Notes under the pieces: generated by a model
Database searches by the model: none
What the model saw: only the letters and a program-made list of their open reading frames with translations
What the model was told of the DNA's origin: nothing
Position numbers and translations under genes: made by a program
NCBI RefSeq assembly: GCF_022414595.1
Contig: NZ_JADWYO010000042.1
Span: 1 to 51,883 of the forward strand
Reading direction: 5' to 3'
Length of the DNA: 51,883 nucleotides
Source: Streptomyces sp. MUM 203J
GTDB taxonomy: Bacteria > Actinomycetota > Actinomycetes > Streptomycetales > Streptomycetaceae
Shown here: piece after piece, positions 17,115 through 26,014 of the stretch
How the letters are laid out: each line of letters starts with the position of its first letter
Numbering within the stretch: position 1 is the stretch's first letter

Positions 17115-17909
17115 TCAGCCGGCGCGCCACAGCGCCGGCACGTTCGGCGGCTCCCAGCCCTGCTGGGACGTGTGGCCCTGAAGGCAGACATGGCCGCGCC
17201 CGCCGTACGTGACCCGGTCACCGGCCCGGTACTCGGTGCCCACCGCCCACGTACCGCCCGGAGCCTGCGGGACGTCGAGGACGAAGTCGAACGCGGCGTA
17301 CCGGACGCCGTCCGCGTCACGGACGGCCATCAGCAGCCGCGGGTCGAACAGCGCGTCTGTCGCGTTCCGCGGTTCGCCCGGGAAGTACAGCTGGGTCGTC
17401 AGGACGGGACGCCCCGGCGCCTGGACCTTCACATGCAGGTGCCGGGTACGGCCCGGGTACAGGCCCGGCACGATCGTGGTGAGCCGGAACGCTCCCCCGG
17501 CATCGGTGAACTGATGGCCGCGGTACCGGTACGTGACGTTGTCGTACGCCCCGTTCGCGTCGGCCTGCCAGAAGTCGAGCAGCACGGCCCCGACGCCGCG
17601 GCAGCCGAGCCCGAGCACCTGTCCCCGGACCTCCAGCCGGACGCCCTGGCCGCCCGGCTCCAGGAGAGAGCTGCGGCGCGGAGAACCGGGCTTGAAGTAC
17701 GGGCCCTCCATCTGCGGCGGCGTCGGATCGTCGCCGTCGTCACAGGCGGGGGTGAGCTGCGGCGGGGCCTTCGGGGCGCCGTCGGCCGCGGCGGTACCGG
17801 CGAGCGCGGGGACGCCCATGAGCGCGGCGGGCGCGGCGAGCCCGGCTGCGAAGGCGGCACGTAGCACGGTCTTGCGGCTGGGGTGACGGGGTGCGTCGTG
17901 AGCGTCCAT
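17115..17909 (-). CDS. Secreted intradiol ring-cleavage dioxygenase with C-terminal CBM5/12-like domain
   Basis: 264 residues. The N-terminus has SRKTVLRAAF then a hydrophobic core and AGTAAA, a signal peptide of Tat type with Lys in place of the second Arg. The catalytic domain (about 50-215) has the four non-haem Fe(III) ligands Tyr122 (NGAYDN), Tyr151 (GLYPG), His157 and His159 (RHLHVKV). Residues 221-264 (WAVGTEYRAGDRVTYGG...CLQGHTSQQGWEPP...LW) form a chitin/cellulose-binding type 5/12 module. Secreted streptomycete dioxygenases with such tails cleave catechols released from lignocellulose. Start ATG with GAGGAG. The AraC gene lies 54 bp upstream on the same strand and is the likely regulator. 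Confidence 0.9.
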   Translation of the reverse strand: MDAHDAPRHPSRKTVLRAAFAAGLAAPAALMGVPALAGTAAADGAPKAPPQLTPACDDGDDPTPPQMEGPYFKPGSPRRSSLLEPGGQGVRLEVRGQVLGLGCRGVGAVLLDFWQADANGAYDNVTYRYRGHQFTDAGGAFRLTTIVPGLYPGRTRHLHVKVQAPGRPVLTTQLYFPGEPRNATDALFDPRLLMAVRDADGVRYAAFDFVLDVPQAPGGTWAVGTEYRAGDRVTYGGRGHVCLQGHTSQQGWEPPNVPALWRAG

Positions 17910-17963
17910 GCCTGGGGCTCCTCGTGGGGAGAGGGGGGCAGGGAGAACGGAACGCCCTCGAAC

Positions 17964-18854
17964 CTACGCAGCGCCTCCGGGCCAGGCGATGGACATGACA
18001 TGGCGGTCATGGTGATAACCCCGGAAGTCGCCCGGGCTCAGTCCGGTCTCGCGCCGGAAGAAGCGGCAGAAGTAGGCCGGGTCACCGAACCCGAGCCGCT
18101 CGCCCACCTGCCGTACGGTCAGGTCGGTCTTGGCCAGCAGCCGTTTGGCCTCCTGGGTGCGGGCCTCACGAACCAGCTCACCCGGAGTCCGGCCGGTCGC
18201 CGCCTTGACGGACTCGGTGAGATGGCCGGAGGTGACCCCGATCCGCCCGGCGCAGGCGCCCACCGACCACAGCTCGGGATCCCCCCGCCCGACGAGCCGC
18301 GCGAACTCCTCTGCCACCCATCCGGCGCGGCCCGCCCGGCCCGGCGGCCCCTGCCCCGGCGGCCCCGCGTCCGTCTCCGCCCCCAGCCGCGCCGCCCGCA
18401 CCACCAGCACGTGCAGCAGCGCCCCCAGCACCGAAGCGAACCCCTCCGCGCCCTCCCGGTACTCCTCGTGCAGCTGCTCCACCAGTCCCGCGACCCCGTC
18501 CCGCACGGTCCCGGCCAGCGTCGGCCAGGGCCGCCCGCTCAGCCGGCGCAGCAGGTCCCGGTCCCCGGGGTGGTCCAGCAGGAAGTCCTCGGTGAACAGC
18601 ACCACCGAGCCGTCCAGCCCCGTCACCCCCTCCCAGTGGTGCACCTGGCCCGGGGCGATGACTCCCAGGTGCGGCGGGCGCAGCTCGCACCGGGCGAGGT
18701 CCACGACATGGACGCCGCGCCCGGCGGTGACGTGCACGATCTCGTAGAACGTGTGCCGGTGCGGGAACGCGGCCCGGGACAGCGGGCCGATGCTGTCGAA
18801 GCTCCCGACGGCGAACGGCAGTACCTGGGGCTCCCGCACGTCCAGCCGGTGCAT
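17964..18854 (-). CDS. AraC-family transcriptional regulator
   Basis: 296 residues. N-terminal cupin-type sensing domain (HRHTFYEIVHVTAGRGVHVVD, then LGVIAPGQVHHWEG) and C-terminal double helix-turn-helix: VGACAGRIGVTSGHLTESVKAATGRTPGELVREART and AKRLLAKTDLTVRQVGERLGFGDPAYFCRFFRRETGLSPGDFR. The ATG at 18854 was chosen because GGGAG lies 8 nt upstream; an in-frame ATG at 18899 would add 15 unconserved residues. It heads a two-gene unit with the secreted dioxygenase and may respond to an aromatic or plant-derived compound, which is an inference from position. Confidence 0.87.
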   Translation of the reverse strand: MHRLDVREPQVLPFAVGSFDSIGPLSRAAFPHRHTFYEIVHVTAGRGVHVVDLARCELRPPHLGVIAPGQVHHWEGVTGLDGSVVLFTEDFLLDHPGDRDLLRRLSGRPWPTLAGTVRDGVAGLVEQLHEEYREGAEGFASVLGALLHVLVVRAARLGAETDAGPPGQGPPGRAGRAGWVAEEFARLVGRGDPELWSVGACAGRIGVTSGHLTESVKAATGRTPGELVREARTQEAKRLLAKTDLTVRQVGERLGFGDPAYFCRFFRRETGLSPGDFRGYHHDRHVMSIAWPGGAA

Positions 18855-18947
18855 CGGCAGCGCTCCCTGTTCCGTACCGCACGGGTGCCCGCGTCGCATC
18901 GCCCCGCACCGCCTTCCTCATGGTCTGGGCCAGCCGGCCATACAGAT

Positions 18948-18981
18948 CGGCGGGGTGCGGCCCGCTCGCCGCACCCCGCCG
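18948..18981. terminator. Terminator of the nuoA-N operon
   Basis: A perfect 14-bp GC stem, CGGCGGGGTGCGGC (18948-18961) and GCCGCACCCCGCCG (18968-18981), 6-nt loop, 18 bp after the nuoN stop and before the AraC gene. Confidence 0.82.
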
Positions 18982-18999
18982 GAAAGCCGTGCGGCGCGC

Positions 19000-20676
19000 C
19001 TACCGCACGAACACACCTGCCTGGCTGGCCAGTTCCAGGAAGTACTGCGGCGCCACGCCCAGCACCAGCGTCACCGCGATGCCCACGCCGATCGCGGTCA
19101 TGGTCAGCGCCGACGGCACCGCCACCGTCGGGCCCTCCGGGGCCGGTTCGCTGAAGAACATCAGCACGATGACCCGGATGTAGAAGAAGGCCGCGATCGC
19201 GGAGGCGATCACACCGACCACCACCAGCGCGCCCGCCCCGCCCTCGGCCGCCGCCTTGAACACGGCGAACTTCCCGGCGAACCCGGAGGTCAGCGGGATG
19301 CCCGCGAAGGCCAGCAGGAACACCGCGAACACCGCCGCGACCAAGGGCGAACGCCGCCCGAGCCCGGCCCACTTGGACAGGTGCGTGGCCTCGCCGCCCG
19401 CGTCCCGTACCAGCGTGACCACCGCGAACGCGCCGATCGTCACGAACGAGTACGCCGCCAGGTAGAACAGCACGGACGAGACGCCCGACGGGGTGGCCGC
19501 GATGACACCGGCCAGGATGAACCCGGCGTGCGCGATCGACGAGTAGGCCAGCAGCCGCTTGATGTCGGTCTGGGTGATCGCCACGACGGCACCGGCCAGC
19601 ATGGTGACGATGGCGACGCCCCACATGACGGGCCGCCAGTCCCAGCGCAGCCCCGGCAGCACCACGTAGAGCAGCCGCAGCATCGCGCCGAACGCGGCGA
19701 CCTTCGTGGCGGCGGCCATGAAGCCGGTCACCGGAGTCGGCGCGCCCTGGTACACGTCCGGGGTCCACATGTGGAACGGCACCGCGCCCACCTTGAACAG
19801 CAGGCCCATCAGCACCAGCGCGAACCCGATCAGCAGCAGCACGTCGCTGCCCATGGTGGCGGCCAGCGCCGGGTCGACCGTGCCGACCGCGCCGTCCACC
19901 ACGTCCGCGATGCGCGCGTACGACACGGAGCCCGCGTAGCCGTACAGCAGGGCGATGCCGAACAGCAGGAACGCGGAGGCGAAGGCGCCCAGCAGGAAGT
20001 ACTTGACCGCGGCCTCCTGCGACATGAGCCGCTTGCGGCGGGCCAGCGCGCACAGCAGGTACAGCGGAAGCGACAGCACCTCCAGGCCGACGAACAGCGT
20101 CAGCAGGTCGTTGGCGGCCGGGAAGACCAGCATGCCGGTGATGGCGAACAGCACCAGCGGGAACACCTCGGTGGTGGTGAACCCGGCCTTCACGGCGGCC
20201 TGCTCGTGGTCGCTGCCCGGCACGGCGGCCCCCTCGGCGGCGAAGGAGTCGACCGGGTGGCCGTGCCGCGCCGGGTCGAGCCGCCGCTCCGCGAAGGTGA
20301 ACACCGAGACGAGCGAGGCCAGCAGGATCGTCCCCTGGAGGAACAGTGCCGGCCCGTCGACGGCGATGGCGCCCATCGCGGAGATCCCCGCCTTCGTGGT
20401 GCCGTGCCCGGTGACCGCGAGCGCGACAACTGACGCGAAGGCAGCACCGAGCGCCACCACGCTCAGGAAGAGCTGACTGTGGTAGCGGGCCCGGCGCGGC
20501 ACGACCGCCTCGACGAGGATGCCGAGGACGGCGGCGCCGACCACGATGAGGATCGGCGCCAGCTGGGCGTACTCGATCTTCGGCGCCGTGATGGCGTCGA
20601 GCGGCTGGGACACCGGCCCGGCGGCCGTCGTCCACAGGCTGTGGAAGTCCATGGCCTGGAAGTCCGTGGTGCTCAC
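19000..20676 (-). CDS. nuoN: NADH-quinone oxidoreductase subunit N
   Basis: 558 residues with about 14 membrane helices. One of three antiporter-like proton-pumping subunits of complex I. Family signs: TLFVGLEVLSLPLYLL (helix-5 Glu), ALLFKVGAVPFHMWTPDVYQGAPTPVTGFMAAATKVAAFG (helix-7 Lys and partners) and TDIKRLLAYSSIAHAGFIL. A periplasm- or cytoplasm-facing insertion of about 25 residues follows FAERRLDPARHGHPVDSFAAEG and is longer than in proteobacteria. The GTG start overlaps the nuoM stop as GTGA. It is the last gene before the operon terminator. Confidence 0.96.
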   Translation of the reverse strand: MSTTDFQAMDFHSLWTTAAGPVSQPLDAITAPKIEYAQLAPILIVVGAAVLGILVEAVVPRRARYHSQLFLSVVALGAAFASVVALAVTGHGTTKAGISAMGAIAVDGPALFLQGTILLASLVSVFTFAERRLDPARHGHPVDSFAAEGAAVPGSDHEQAAVKAGFTTTEVFPLVLFAITGMLVFPAANDLLTLFVGLEVLSLPLYLLCALARRKRLMSQEAAVKYFLLGAFASAFLLFGIALLYGYAGSVSYARIADVVDGAVGTVDPALAATMGSDVLLLIGFALVLMGLLFKVGAVPFHMWTPDVYQGAPTPVTGFMAAATKVAAFGAMLRLLYVVLPGLRWDWRPVMWGVAIVTMLAGAVVAITQTDIKRLLAYSSIAHAGFILAGVIAATPSGVSSVLFYLAAYSFVTIGAFAVVTLVRDAGGEATHLSKWAGLGRRSPLVAAVFAVFLLAFAGIPLTSGFAGKFAVFKAAAEGGAGALVVVGVIASAIAAFFYIRVIVLMFFSEPAPEGPTVAVPSALTMTAIGVGIAVTLVLGVAPQYFLELASQAGVFVR

Positions 20677-22274
20677 TTCGCCGCCTCCACCTCAGGACGG
20701 GGGTCCGTCTGCTGTACGTCGGACATGGTGTGCCGTACCGCCGGGTTGACGACGTCCGTCACGGGCTTCGGGTAGACGCCGAGGAACAGCAGCAGCGCCA
20801 CCAGCGGAGCGACCACCACCAGTTCCCGGACCCGCAGGTCGGGCATGGCCCGGACCTCGTCCTTCACCGGGCCCGTCATGGTCCGCTGGTACAGGACCAG
20901 CGTGTAGAGCGCGGCCAGCACGATGCCGGTGGTGGCCACGATGCCCGCCACGGGATAGCGGGTGTAGGTGCCGACCAGCACCAGGAACTCGCTGACGAAC
21001 GGCGCCAGTCCGGGCAGCGACAGCGTCGCCAGACCGCCCACCAGGAACGTCCCGGCCAGCACCGGGGCGACCTTCTGCACCCCGCCGTAGTCCGCGATGA
21101 GCCGCGAGCCGCGCCGCGAGATCAGGAACCCGGCGACCAGCATCAGCGCGGCCGTGGAGATGCCGTGGTTGACCATGTAGAGCGTGGCGCCGCTCTGGCC
21201 CTGGCTGGTCATCGCGAAGATGCCGAGGATGATGAACCCGAAGTGGGAGATCGAGGCGTACGCGATCAGCCGCTTGATGTCCCGCTGGCCGACCGCCAGC
21301 AGAGCCCCGTACACGATGCTGACCAGCGCCAGTGCGATGATCACCGGCGTGGCCCACTTCGAGGCCTCCGGGAACAGCCCGAGGCAGAAGCGGAGCATCG
21401 CGAACGTGCCGACCTTGTCGACGACGGCCGTGATGAGCACCGCCACCGGGGCCGTGGACTCGCCCATCGCGTTGGGCAGCCAGGTGTGCAGCGGCCACAG
21501 CGGGGCCTTCACCGCGAACGCGAAGAAGAATCCCAGGAACAGCAGCCGTTCGGTGTTGGTGGCCATCGTCAGCTCGCCGCTCGCCCGCGCCTCGACGATC
21601 TGGGTGAGCGAGAAGGTGCCGCCCGCATCCAGCTGCCCGGCGGTCACCACGTACAGGCCGATGACGGCGGCCAGCATGACGAGCCCGCCGACCAGGTTGT
21701 AGAGCAGGAACTTCACGGCCGCGTACGACCGCTGGGCGGCGGCGTGCTCGTCGCTGCCCGTGTGGGCCCGGTCCCCGAATCCTCCGATGAGGAAGTACAT
21801 CGGGATGAGCATGGCCTCGAAGAGGATGTAGAAGAGGAAGACGTCGGTGGCCTCGAAGGAGAGCACCACCATCGCCTCGACCATCAGGATCAGGGCGAAG
21901 AATCCCTGCGTCGGCCGCCACCTCTTGGACTGCGTCTCCAGGGGGTCCGCGTCGTGCCATCCGGCGAGGATGACGAACGGGACGAGCAGCGCGGTGAGGG
22001 CGACCAGGGCCGCCCCGATGCCGTCGACGCCCAGCTCGTAGCGCACCCCGAAGTCGGCGATCCAGGCGTGCGACTCGGTGAGCTGGTAGCGGGCGCCGTC
22101 CGGGTCGAAGCGGACGAACACGGTCGCGGCGAGCGCGAGCGTGGCGAGGGAGAACAGCAGGGCGATCCACTTGGCGGCGGCGCGCCGGGCCGCGGGGACC
22201 GCGGCCGTGACGACCGCGCCGACCGCCGGAAGGGCCGCCGTCAGGGTGAGCAGGGGGAAGGACATCGCGGTCAC
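20673..22274 (-). CDS. nuoM: NADH-quinone oxidoreductase subunit M
   Basis: 533 residues, about 14 helices. Antiporter-like pumping subunit. Motifs include FLFYILFEAMLIPMYFLIGG (helix-5 Glu), AFAVKAPLWPLHTWLPNAMGESTAPVAVLITAVVDKVGTFAMLRF (helix-7 Lys) and QRDIKRLIAYASISHFGFIILG. The GTG start at 22274 overlaps the nuoL stop by 4 bp; an ATG three codons on (22265) is an alternative. The C-terminal 35 residues are hydrophilic. Overlaps nuoN by 4 bp. Confidence 0.96.
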   Translation of the reverse strand: MTAMSFPLLTLTAALPAVGAVVTAAVPAARRAAAKWIALLFSLATLALAATVFVRFDPDGARYQLTESHAWIADFGVRYELGVDGIGAALVALTALLVPFVILAGWHDADPLETQSKRWRPTQGFFALILMVEAMVVLSFEATDVFLFYILFEAMLIPMYFLIGGFGDRAHTGSDEHAAAQRSYAAVKFLLYNLVGGLVMLAAVIGLYVVTAGQLDAGGTFSLTQIVEARASGELTMATNTERLLFLGFFFAFAVKAPLWPLHTWLPNAMGESTAPVAVLITAVVDKVGTFAMLRFCLGLFPEASKWATPVIIALALVSIVYGALLAVGQRDIKRLIAYASISHFGFIILGIFAMTSQGQSGATLYMVNHGISTAALMLVAGFLISRRGSRLIADYGGVQKVAPVLAGTFLVGGLATLSLPGLAPFVSEFLVLVGTYTRYPVAGIVATTGIVLAALYTLVLYQRTMTGPVKDEVRAMPDLRVRELVVVAPLVALLLFLGVYPKPVTDVVNPAVRHTMSDVQQTDPRPEVEAAK

Positions 22275-24211
22275 ACCGCCCTCATCAGCAGGGTCGCGGC
22301 GATCAGCACCGCAGCACCTCCGAACATCGAGACCGCGTAGGAGCGGGCGAAGCCGTTCTGCAGCTTGCGCATCCGGCCGGAGAGACCGCCCATCGACGCG
22401 GCCGTGCCGTTGACGACCCCGTCGACCAGGGTGTGGTCGACGTACACGAGCGAGCGGGTGAGGTGCTCACCGCCGCGGACCAGGACCACGTGGTTGAAGT
22501 CGTCCTGGAGCAGGTCACGGCGGGCGGCCCGGGTGAGCAGCGAGCCGCGCGGCGCGGTCACCGGCACCGGCTTGCGCCCGTACTGGGCGTAGGCGACGGC
22601 GACGCCGACGAGCAGGACGGCGACGGTGGCCGAGGTGATGGCGGCGGCGCCGACCGGCGGGTGCCCGTGCTCGAAGTCGGTCACCGGCGTCAGCCAGTTC
22701 ACGAAGGCGTCGCCGTACGAGAACAGTCCGCCCGCGAAGACCGAGCCGAAGGCCAGCAGGATCATCGGGACGGTCATGGACCTGGGCGACTCGTGCGGAT
22801 GCGGCATCGCGCCGGGCTGCACCTCGACGCCGGGCTCCACACCGGGCGCGGTGTCCGGGTCGGGGGCGGGCTGCCAGCGCTTCTCCCCGAAGAAGGTCAG
22901 CAGCATCACGCGGGTCATGTAGTACGCGGTGATGCCGGCGCCCAGCAGGGCGACGCCGCCGAGGATCCAGCCTTCGGTGCCGCCCTTGGCGAAGGCGGCT
23001 TCGATGATCTTGTCCTTGGACCAGAAGCCGGACAGCCCGGGGAAGCCGATGATGGCGAGGTAGCCGAGCCCGAACGTGACGAACGTGATGGGCATGTACT
23101 TCCGCAGGCCGCCGTACTTGCGCATGTCGACCTCGTCGTTCATGCCGTGCATGACCGATCCGGCACCGAGGAACAGCCCGGCCTTGAAGAAGCCGTGGGT
23201 CACCAGGTGCATGATCGCGAAGGCGTATCCGATGGGCCCGAGACCGGCGGCGAGGATCATGTAGCCGATCTGCGACATCGTCGAACCGGCCAGGGCCTTC
23301 TTGATGTCGTCCTTGGCGCAACCGACGATCGCACCGAAGAGGAGCGTGACCGCGCCGACCACCACGACCGCGAGCTGCGCGGTGGGCGCCGCGTTGAAGA
23401 TCGCGGCGGAACGGGTGATCAGGTAGACGCCCGCGGTCACCATGGTGGCGGCGTGGATGAGCGCCGACACCGGCGTGGGACCCTCCATGGCGTCCCCGAG
23501 CCAGGACTGCAGCGGCACCTGCGCGGACTTGCCGCACGCGGCGAGGAGCAGCATCAGCCCCATCGCCGTCAGCATGCCCTCGGAGGTCTCCCCGACGGCG
23601 CCGAAGACCGGGCCGAAGGCGAAGGTGCCGAAGGTGGCGAACATCAGCATGATCGCGATGGACAGACCGATGTCACCGACCCGGTTGACCAGGAAGGCCT
23701 TCTTCGCGGCGGTGGCCGCGCTCGGCTTGTGCTGCCAGAAGCCGATGAGGAGGTACGAGGCGAGGCCCACGCCCTCCCAGCCGAAGTACAGCAGCAGGTA
23801 GTTGTCGGCCAGCACCAGCAGCAGCATCGCCGCGAGGAACAGGTTCAGATAGCCGAAGAAGCGGCGGCGCCGCTCGTCGTGCTCCATGTACCCGACCGAG
23901 TACACGTGGATGAGCGTGCCGACCCCGGTGATGAGCAGCACGAACGTCATCGACAGCTGGTCGAGCTGGAAGGCGATGTCGGCCTGGAAGCCCTCCACCG
24001 GAATCCAGCTGAACAGCCGCTGGTACAGGGTCCGGTCGTCCCCGGCCCTGCCGAGCATGTCGGCGAAGAGCACCACGCCGAGGACGAAGGAGACGGCCGC
24101 GAGCAGGGTGCCGAGCCAGTGCCCGGCCCGGTCCAGCCTCCGGCCGCCGCAGAGCAGCACGGCTGCTCCGAGCAGAGGCGCCGCGACGAGCAGCGCGATC
24201 AGGTTCTCCAC
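22271..24211 (-). CDS. nuoL: NADH-quinone oxidoreductase subunit L
   Basis: 646 residues with about 16 helices, including the long amphipathic lateral helix in the C-terminal 100 residues. Terminal pumping subunit of the membrane arm. Signatures: YFGWEGVGLASYLLIGFW, CGKSAQVPLQSWLGDAMEGPTPVSALIHAATMVTAGVYLI and KDDIKKALAGSTMSQIGYM. A His/Pro-rich loop (PDPDTAPGVEPGVEVQPGA) sits between helices near residue 450. Starts 14 bp after nuoK, one of only two non-overlapping junctions in the operon. Confidence 0.96.
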   Translation of the reverse strand: MENLIALLVAAPLLGAAVLLCGGRRLDRAGHWLGTLLAAVSFVLGVVLFADMLGRAGDDRTLYQRLFSWIPVEGFQADIAFQLDQLSMTFVLLITGVGTLIHVYSVGYMEHDERRRRFFGYLNLFLAAMLLLVLADNYLLLYFGWEGVGLASYLLIGFWQHKPSAATAAKKAFLVNRVGDIGLSIAIMLMFATFGTFAFGPVFGAVGETSEGMLTAMGLMLLLAACGKSAQVPLQSWLGDAMEGPTPVSALIHAATMVTAGVYLITRSAAIFNAAPTAQLAVVVVGAVTLLFGAIVGCAKDDIKKALAGSTMSQIGYMILAAGLGPIGYAFAIMHLVTHGFFKAGLFLGAGSVMHGMNDEVDMRKYGGLRKYMPITFVTFGLGYLAIIGFPGLSGFWSKDKIIEAAFAKGGTEGWILGGVALLGAGITAYYMTRVMLLTFFGEKRWQPAPDPDTAPGVEPGVEVQPGAMPHPHESPRSMTVPMILLAFGSVFAGGLFSYGDAFVNWLTPVTDFEHGHPPVGAAAITSATVAVLLVGVAVAYAQYGRKPVPVTAPRGSLLTRAARRDLLQDDFNHVVLVRGGEHLTRSLVYVDHTLVDGVVNGTAASMGGLSGRMRKLQNGFARSYAVSMFGGAAVLIAATLLMRAV

Positions 24212-24225
24212 GATTCAGCGACCCC

Positions 24226-24525
24226 TTACAGCTTCATCAGGCTGGCGTCGTCGACCGAGGCCGAATGGCGGATACGGAACAGCGACACGATGATCGCCAG
24301 CCCGACAACGACCTCCGCGGCGGCCACGACCATCGTGAAGAACGCGATGATCTGGCCGTCCAGATTGCCGTGCAGCCGGGAGAACGCGACCAGGGTGAGG
24401 TTGCAGGCGTTGAGCATCAGCTCGACGCTCATGAACACGATGATCGCGTTCCGCCTGATCAGCACCCCGGCGGCGCCGATGGTGAACAACAGTGCGGCGA
24501 GATAGATGTAGTTGACGGGATTCAC
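24226..24525 (-). CDS. nuoK: NADH-quinone oxidoreductase subunit K
   Basis: 99 residues and three membrane helices, the usual size. It carries the conserved intramembrane Glu of helix 2 in FMSVELMLNACNLTLVAFSR and the second Glu in VVAAAEVVVGLAIIVSLFR, which belong to the E-channel coupling quinone reduction to pumping. The start overlaps the nuoJ stop by 4 bp. Confidence 0.96.
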   Translation of the reverse strand: MNPVNYIYLAALLFTIGAAGVLIRRNAIIVFMSVELMLNACNLTLVAFSRLHGNLDGQIIAFFTMVVAAAEVVVGLAIIVSLFRIRHSASVDDASLMKL

Positions 24526-25397
24526 TTGGCCGCCCCCTCTCCATCCCGCTCACGCGAAGCGCCGTCGGCGCGCTCCGGGCCACGCTCGGCGGCTCGGCCG
24601 CGGCCGAGCCGCTCCTGGGACCGCTGCTCCAGCGCCTTCAGTTCGTTCAGCGCCTGGGTCGACACATCGCGGACCTGGCCCCGCGCGCGCAGCGTTCGGT
24701 TGACGGTCAGCTCGGACGGGGTGCCGTCCGGCAGCAGACCGGCGATGTCCACCGCGTTGTGCCGGGCGTACACGCCGGGCGCCGGGAGCGGCGGCAGCTG
24801 CGTGCCCTCCCGTACCCGCTGCTCGGCCAGTTCGCGCTGGGTGCGGGCCCGTTCGGTGCGCTCCCGGTGCGTGAGCACCATCGCGCCGACGGCCGCGGTG
24901 ATGAGCAGCGCGCCGGTGATCTCGAAGGCGAAGACGTACCGGGTGAAGATCAGCGCGGCGAGTCCCTCGACGTTGCCGCCCGCGTTGGCCGCGCCGAGCC
25001 CGTTGAAGGTCTCCAGTGAGGCGCGGCCGATCCCGGCGGTCAGCAGGACGCCGAAGCCGAGGACGCACAGCCCGGCCAGCCAGCGCTGACCCTTGATGGT
25101 CTCCTTCAGCGAGTCGGCGGCGGTGACTCCGACCAGCATGACCACGAACAGGAACAGCATCATGATCGCGCCGGTGTAGACGACGATCTGCACGATGCCG
25201 AGGAAGTACGCCCCGTTGGCGAGGTAGAAGACCGCCAGGACGATCATGGTGCCGGCCAGGCAGAGCGCGCTGTGCACGGCCTTCTTCATCAGGATGGTGC
25301 CGAGGGCGCCGAGCACCGCGACCGTGCCGAGCAGCCAGAACTGCACGGCCTCACCGGTCGAGGTGCTGTAGGCGGCGGCCAGGGTCTGCGCGGTCAT
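24522..25397 (-). CDS. nuoJ: NADH-quinone oxidoreductase subunit J
   Basis: 291 residues. Five membrane helices in the first 175 residues, with the conserved FLGIVQIVVYTGAIMMLFLFVVML containing the pi-bulge helix 3. A cytoplasmic tail of over 110 residues, rich in Arg and Glu (TERARTQRELAEQRVREG) and partly coiled-coil-like, follows; E. coli NuoJ is about 184 residues, so the tail is an actinobacterial addition. Its role is unknown. Overlaps nuoI and nuoK by 4 bp each. Confidence 0.95.
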   Translation of the reverse strand: MTAQTLAAAYSTSTGEAVQFWLLGTVAVLGALGTILMKKAVHSALCLAGTMIVLAVFYLANGAYFLGIVQIVVYTGAIMMLFLFVVMLVGVTAADSLKETIKGQRWLAGLCVLGFGVLLTAGIGRASLETFNGLGAANAGGNVEGLAALIFTRYVFAFEITGALLITAAVGAMVLTHRERTERARTQRELAEQRVREGTQLPPLPAPGVYARHNAVDIAGLLPDGTPSELTVNRTLRARGQVRDVSTQALNELKALEQRSQERLGRGRAAERGPERADGASRERDGEGAAK

Positions 25398-26014
25398 GCG
25401 TCGACCACCTTCTCCGAGGCGGGCTCGTTCTCACCGGAGCCGGACGGGGCCTCCCGCTGCGGCCGGTCGCCCTTGCTGTGGGCGGCCTGCCTGACCGTGC
25501 CGGGCGCGGCCTCCGTCACCAGGCCCCGGTAGTAGTCCTGTTCGGTCATGCCCGGGTGAATGGCGTGCGGGCTGTCGACCATGCCCTCCTCCAGTCCGGC
25601 GAGGAGCTGCTCCTTGGTGAAGATCAGGTTCGCCCGGGAGCTGTCGGCCAGCTCGAACTCGTTGGTCATGGTCAGCGCCCGGGTGGGGCAGGCCTCGATG
25701 CACAACCCGCAGAAGATGCAGCGGGCGTAGTTGATCTGGTACACGCGGCCGTACCGCTCGCCCGGCGAGTAGCGCTCCTCGTCGGTGTTGTCGGCGCCCT
25801 CCACATAGATGGCGTCGGCCGGGCAGGCCCAGGCGCACAGCTCGCAGCCGACGCACTTCTCCAGCCCGTCCGGGTGCCGGTTCAGCTGGTGGCGTCCGTG
25901 GAAACGGGGCGCCGTGGTCTTCTGCTGCTCCGGGTACTGCTCGGTGAGCCGCTTCTTGAACATGGCCTTGAAGGTCACGCCGAAGCCGGCCACCGGGTTC
26001 TGGAACTCAGACAC
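25394..26014 (-). CDS. nuoI: NADH-quinone oxidoreductase subunit I
   Basis: 206 residues. Ferredoxin-like subunit holding clusters N6a and N6b: CVGCELCAWACP and CIFCGLCIEACP give all eight Cys ligands. The N-terminal amphipathic helix (GFGVTFKAMFKKRLTEQYPEQ) contacts the membrane. Start: GTG at 26014, 7 nt after AAAGGAG and overlapping the nuoH 3' end by 8 bp; a longer in-frame extension to 26062 lies inside nuoH and is unlikely. A hydrophilic tail of about 35 residues ends the protein. Confidence 0.95.
   Translation of the reverse strand: MSEFQNPVAGFGVTFKAMFKKRLTEQYPEQQKTTAPRFHGRHQLNRHPDGLEKCVGCELCAWACPADAIYVEGADNTDEERYSPGERYGRVYQINYARCIFCGLCIEACPTRALTMTNEFELADSSRANLIFTKEQLLAGLEEGMVDSPHAIHPGMTEQDYYRGLVTEAAPGTVRQAAHSKGDRPQREAPSGSGENEPASEKVVDA

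Noticed and set aside
18751..24505. Very long plus-strand open frames through nuoN, nuoM and nuoL
   Set aside because: Strongly charged His/Arg/Asp-rich translations antisense to highly conserved subunits; no ribosome sites.
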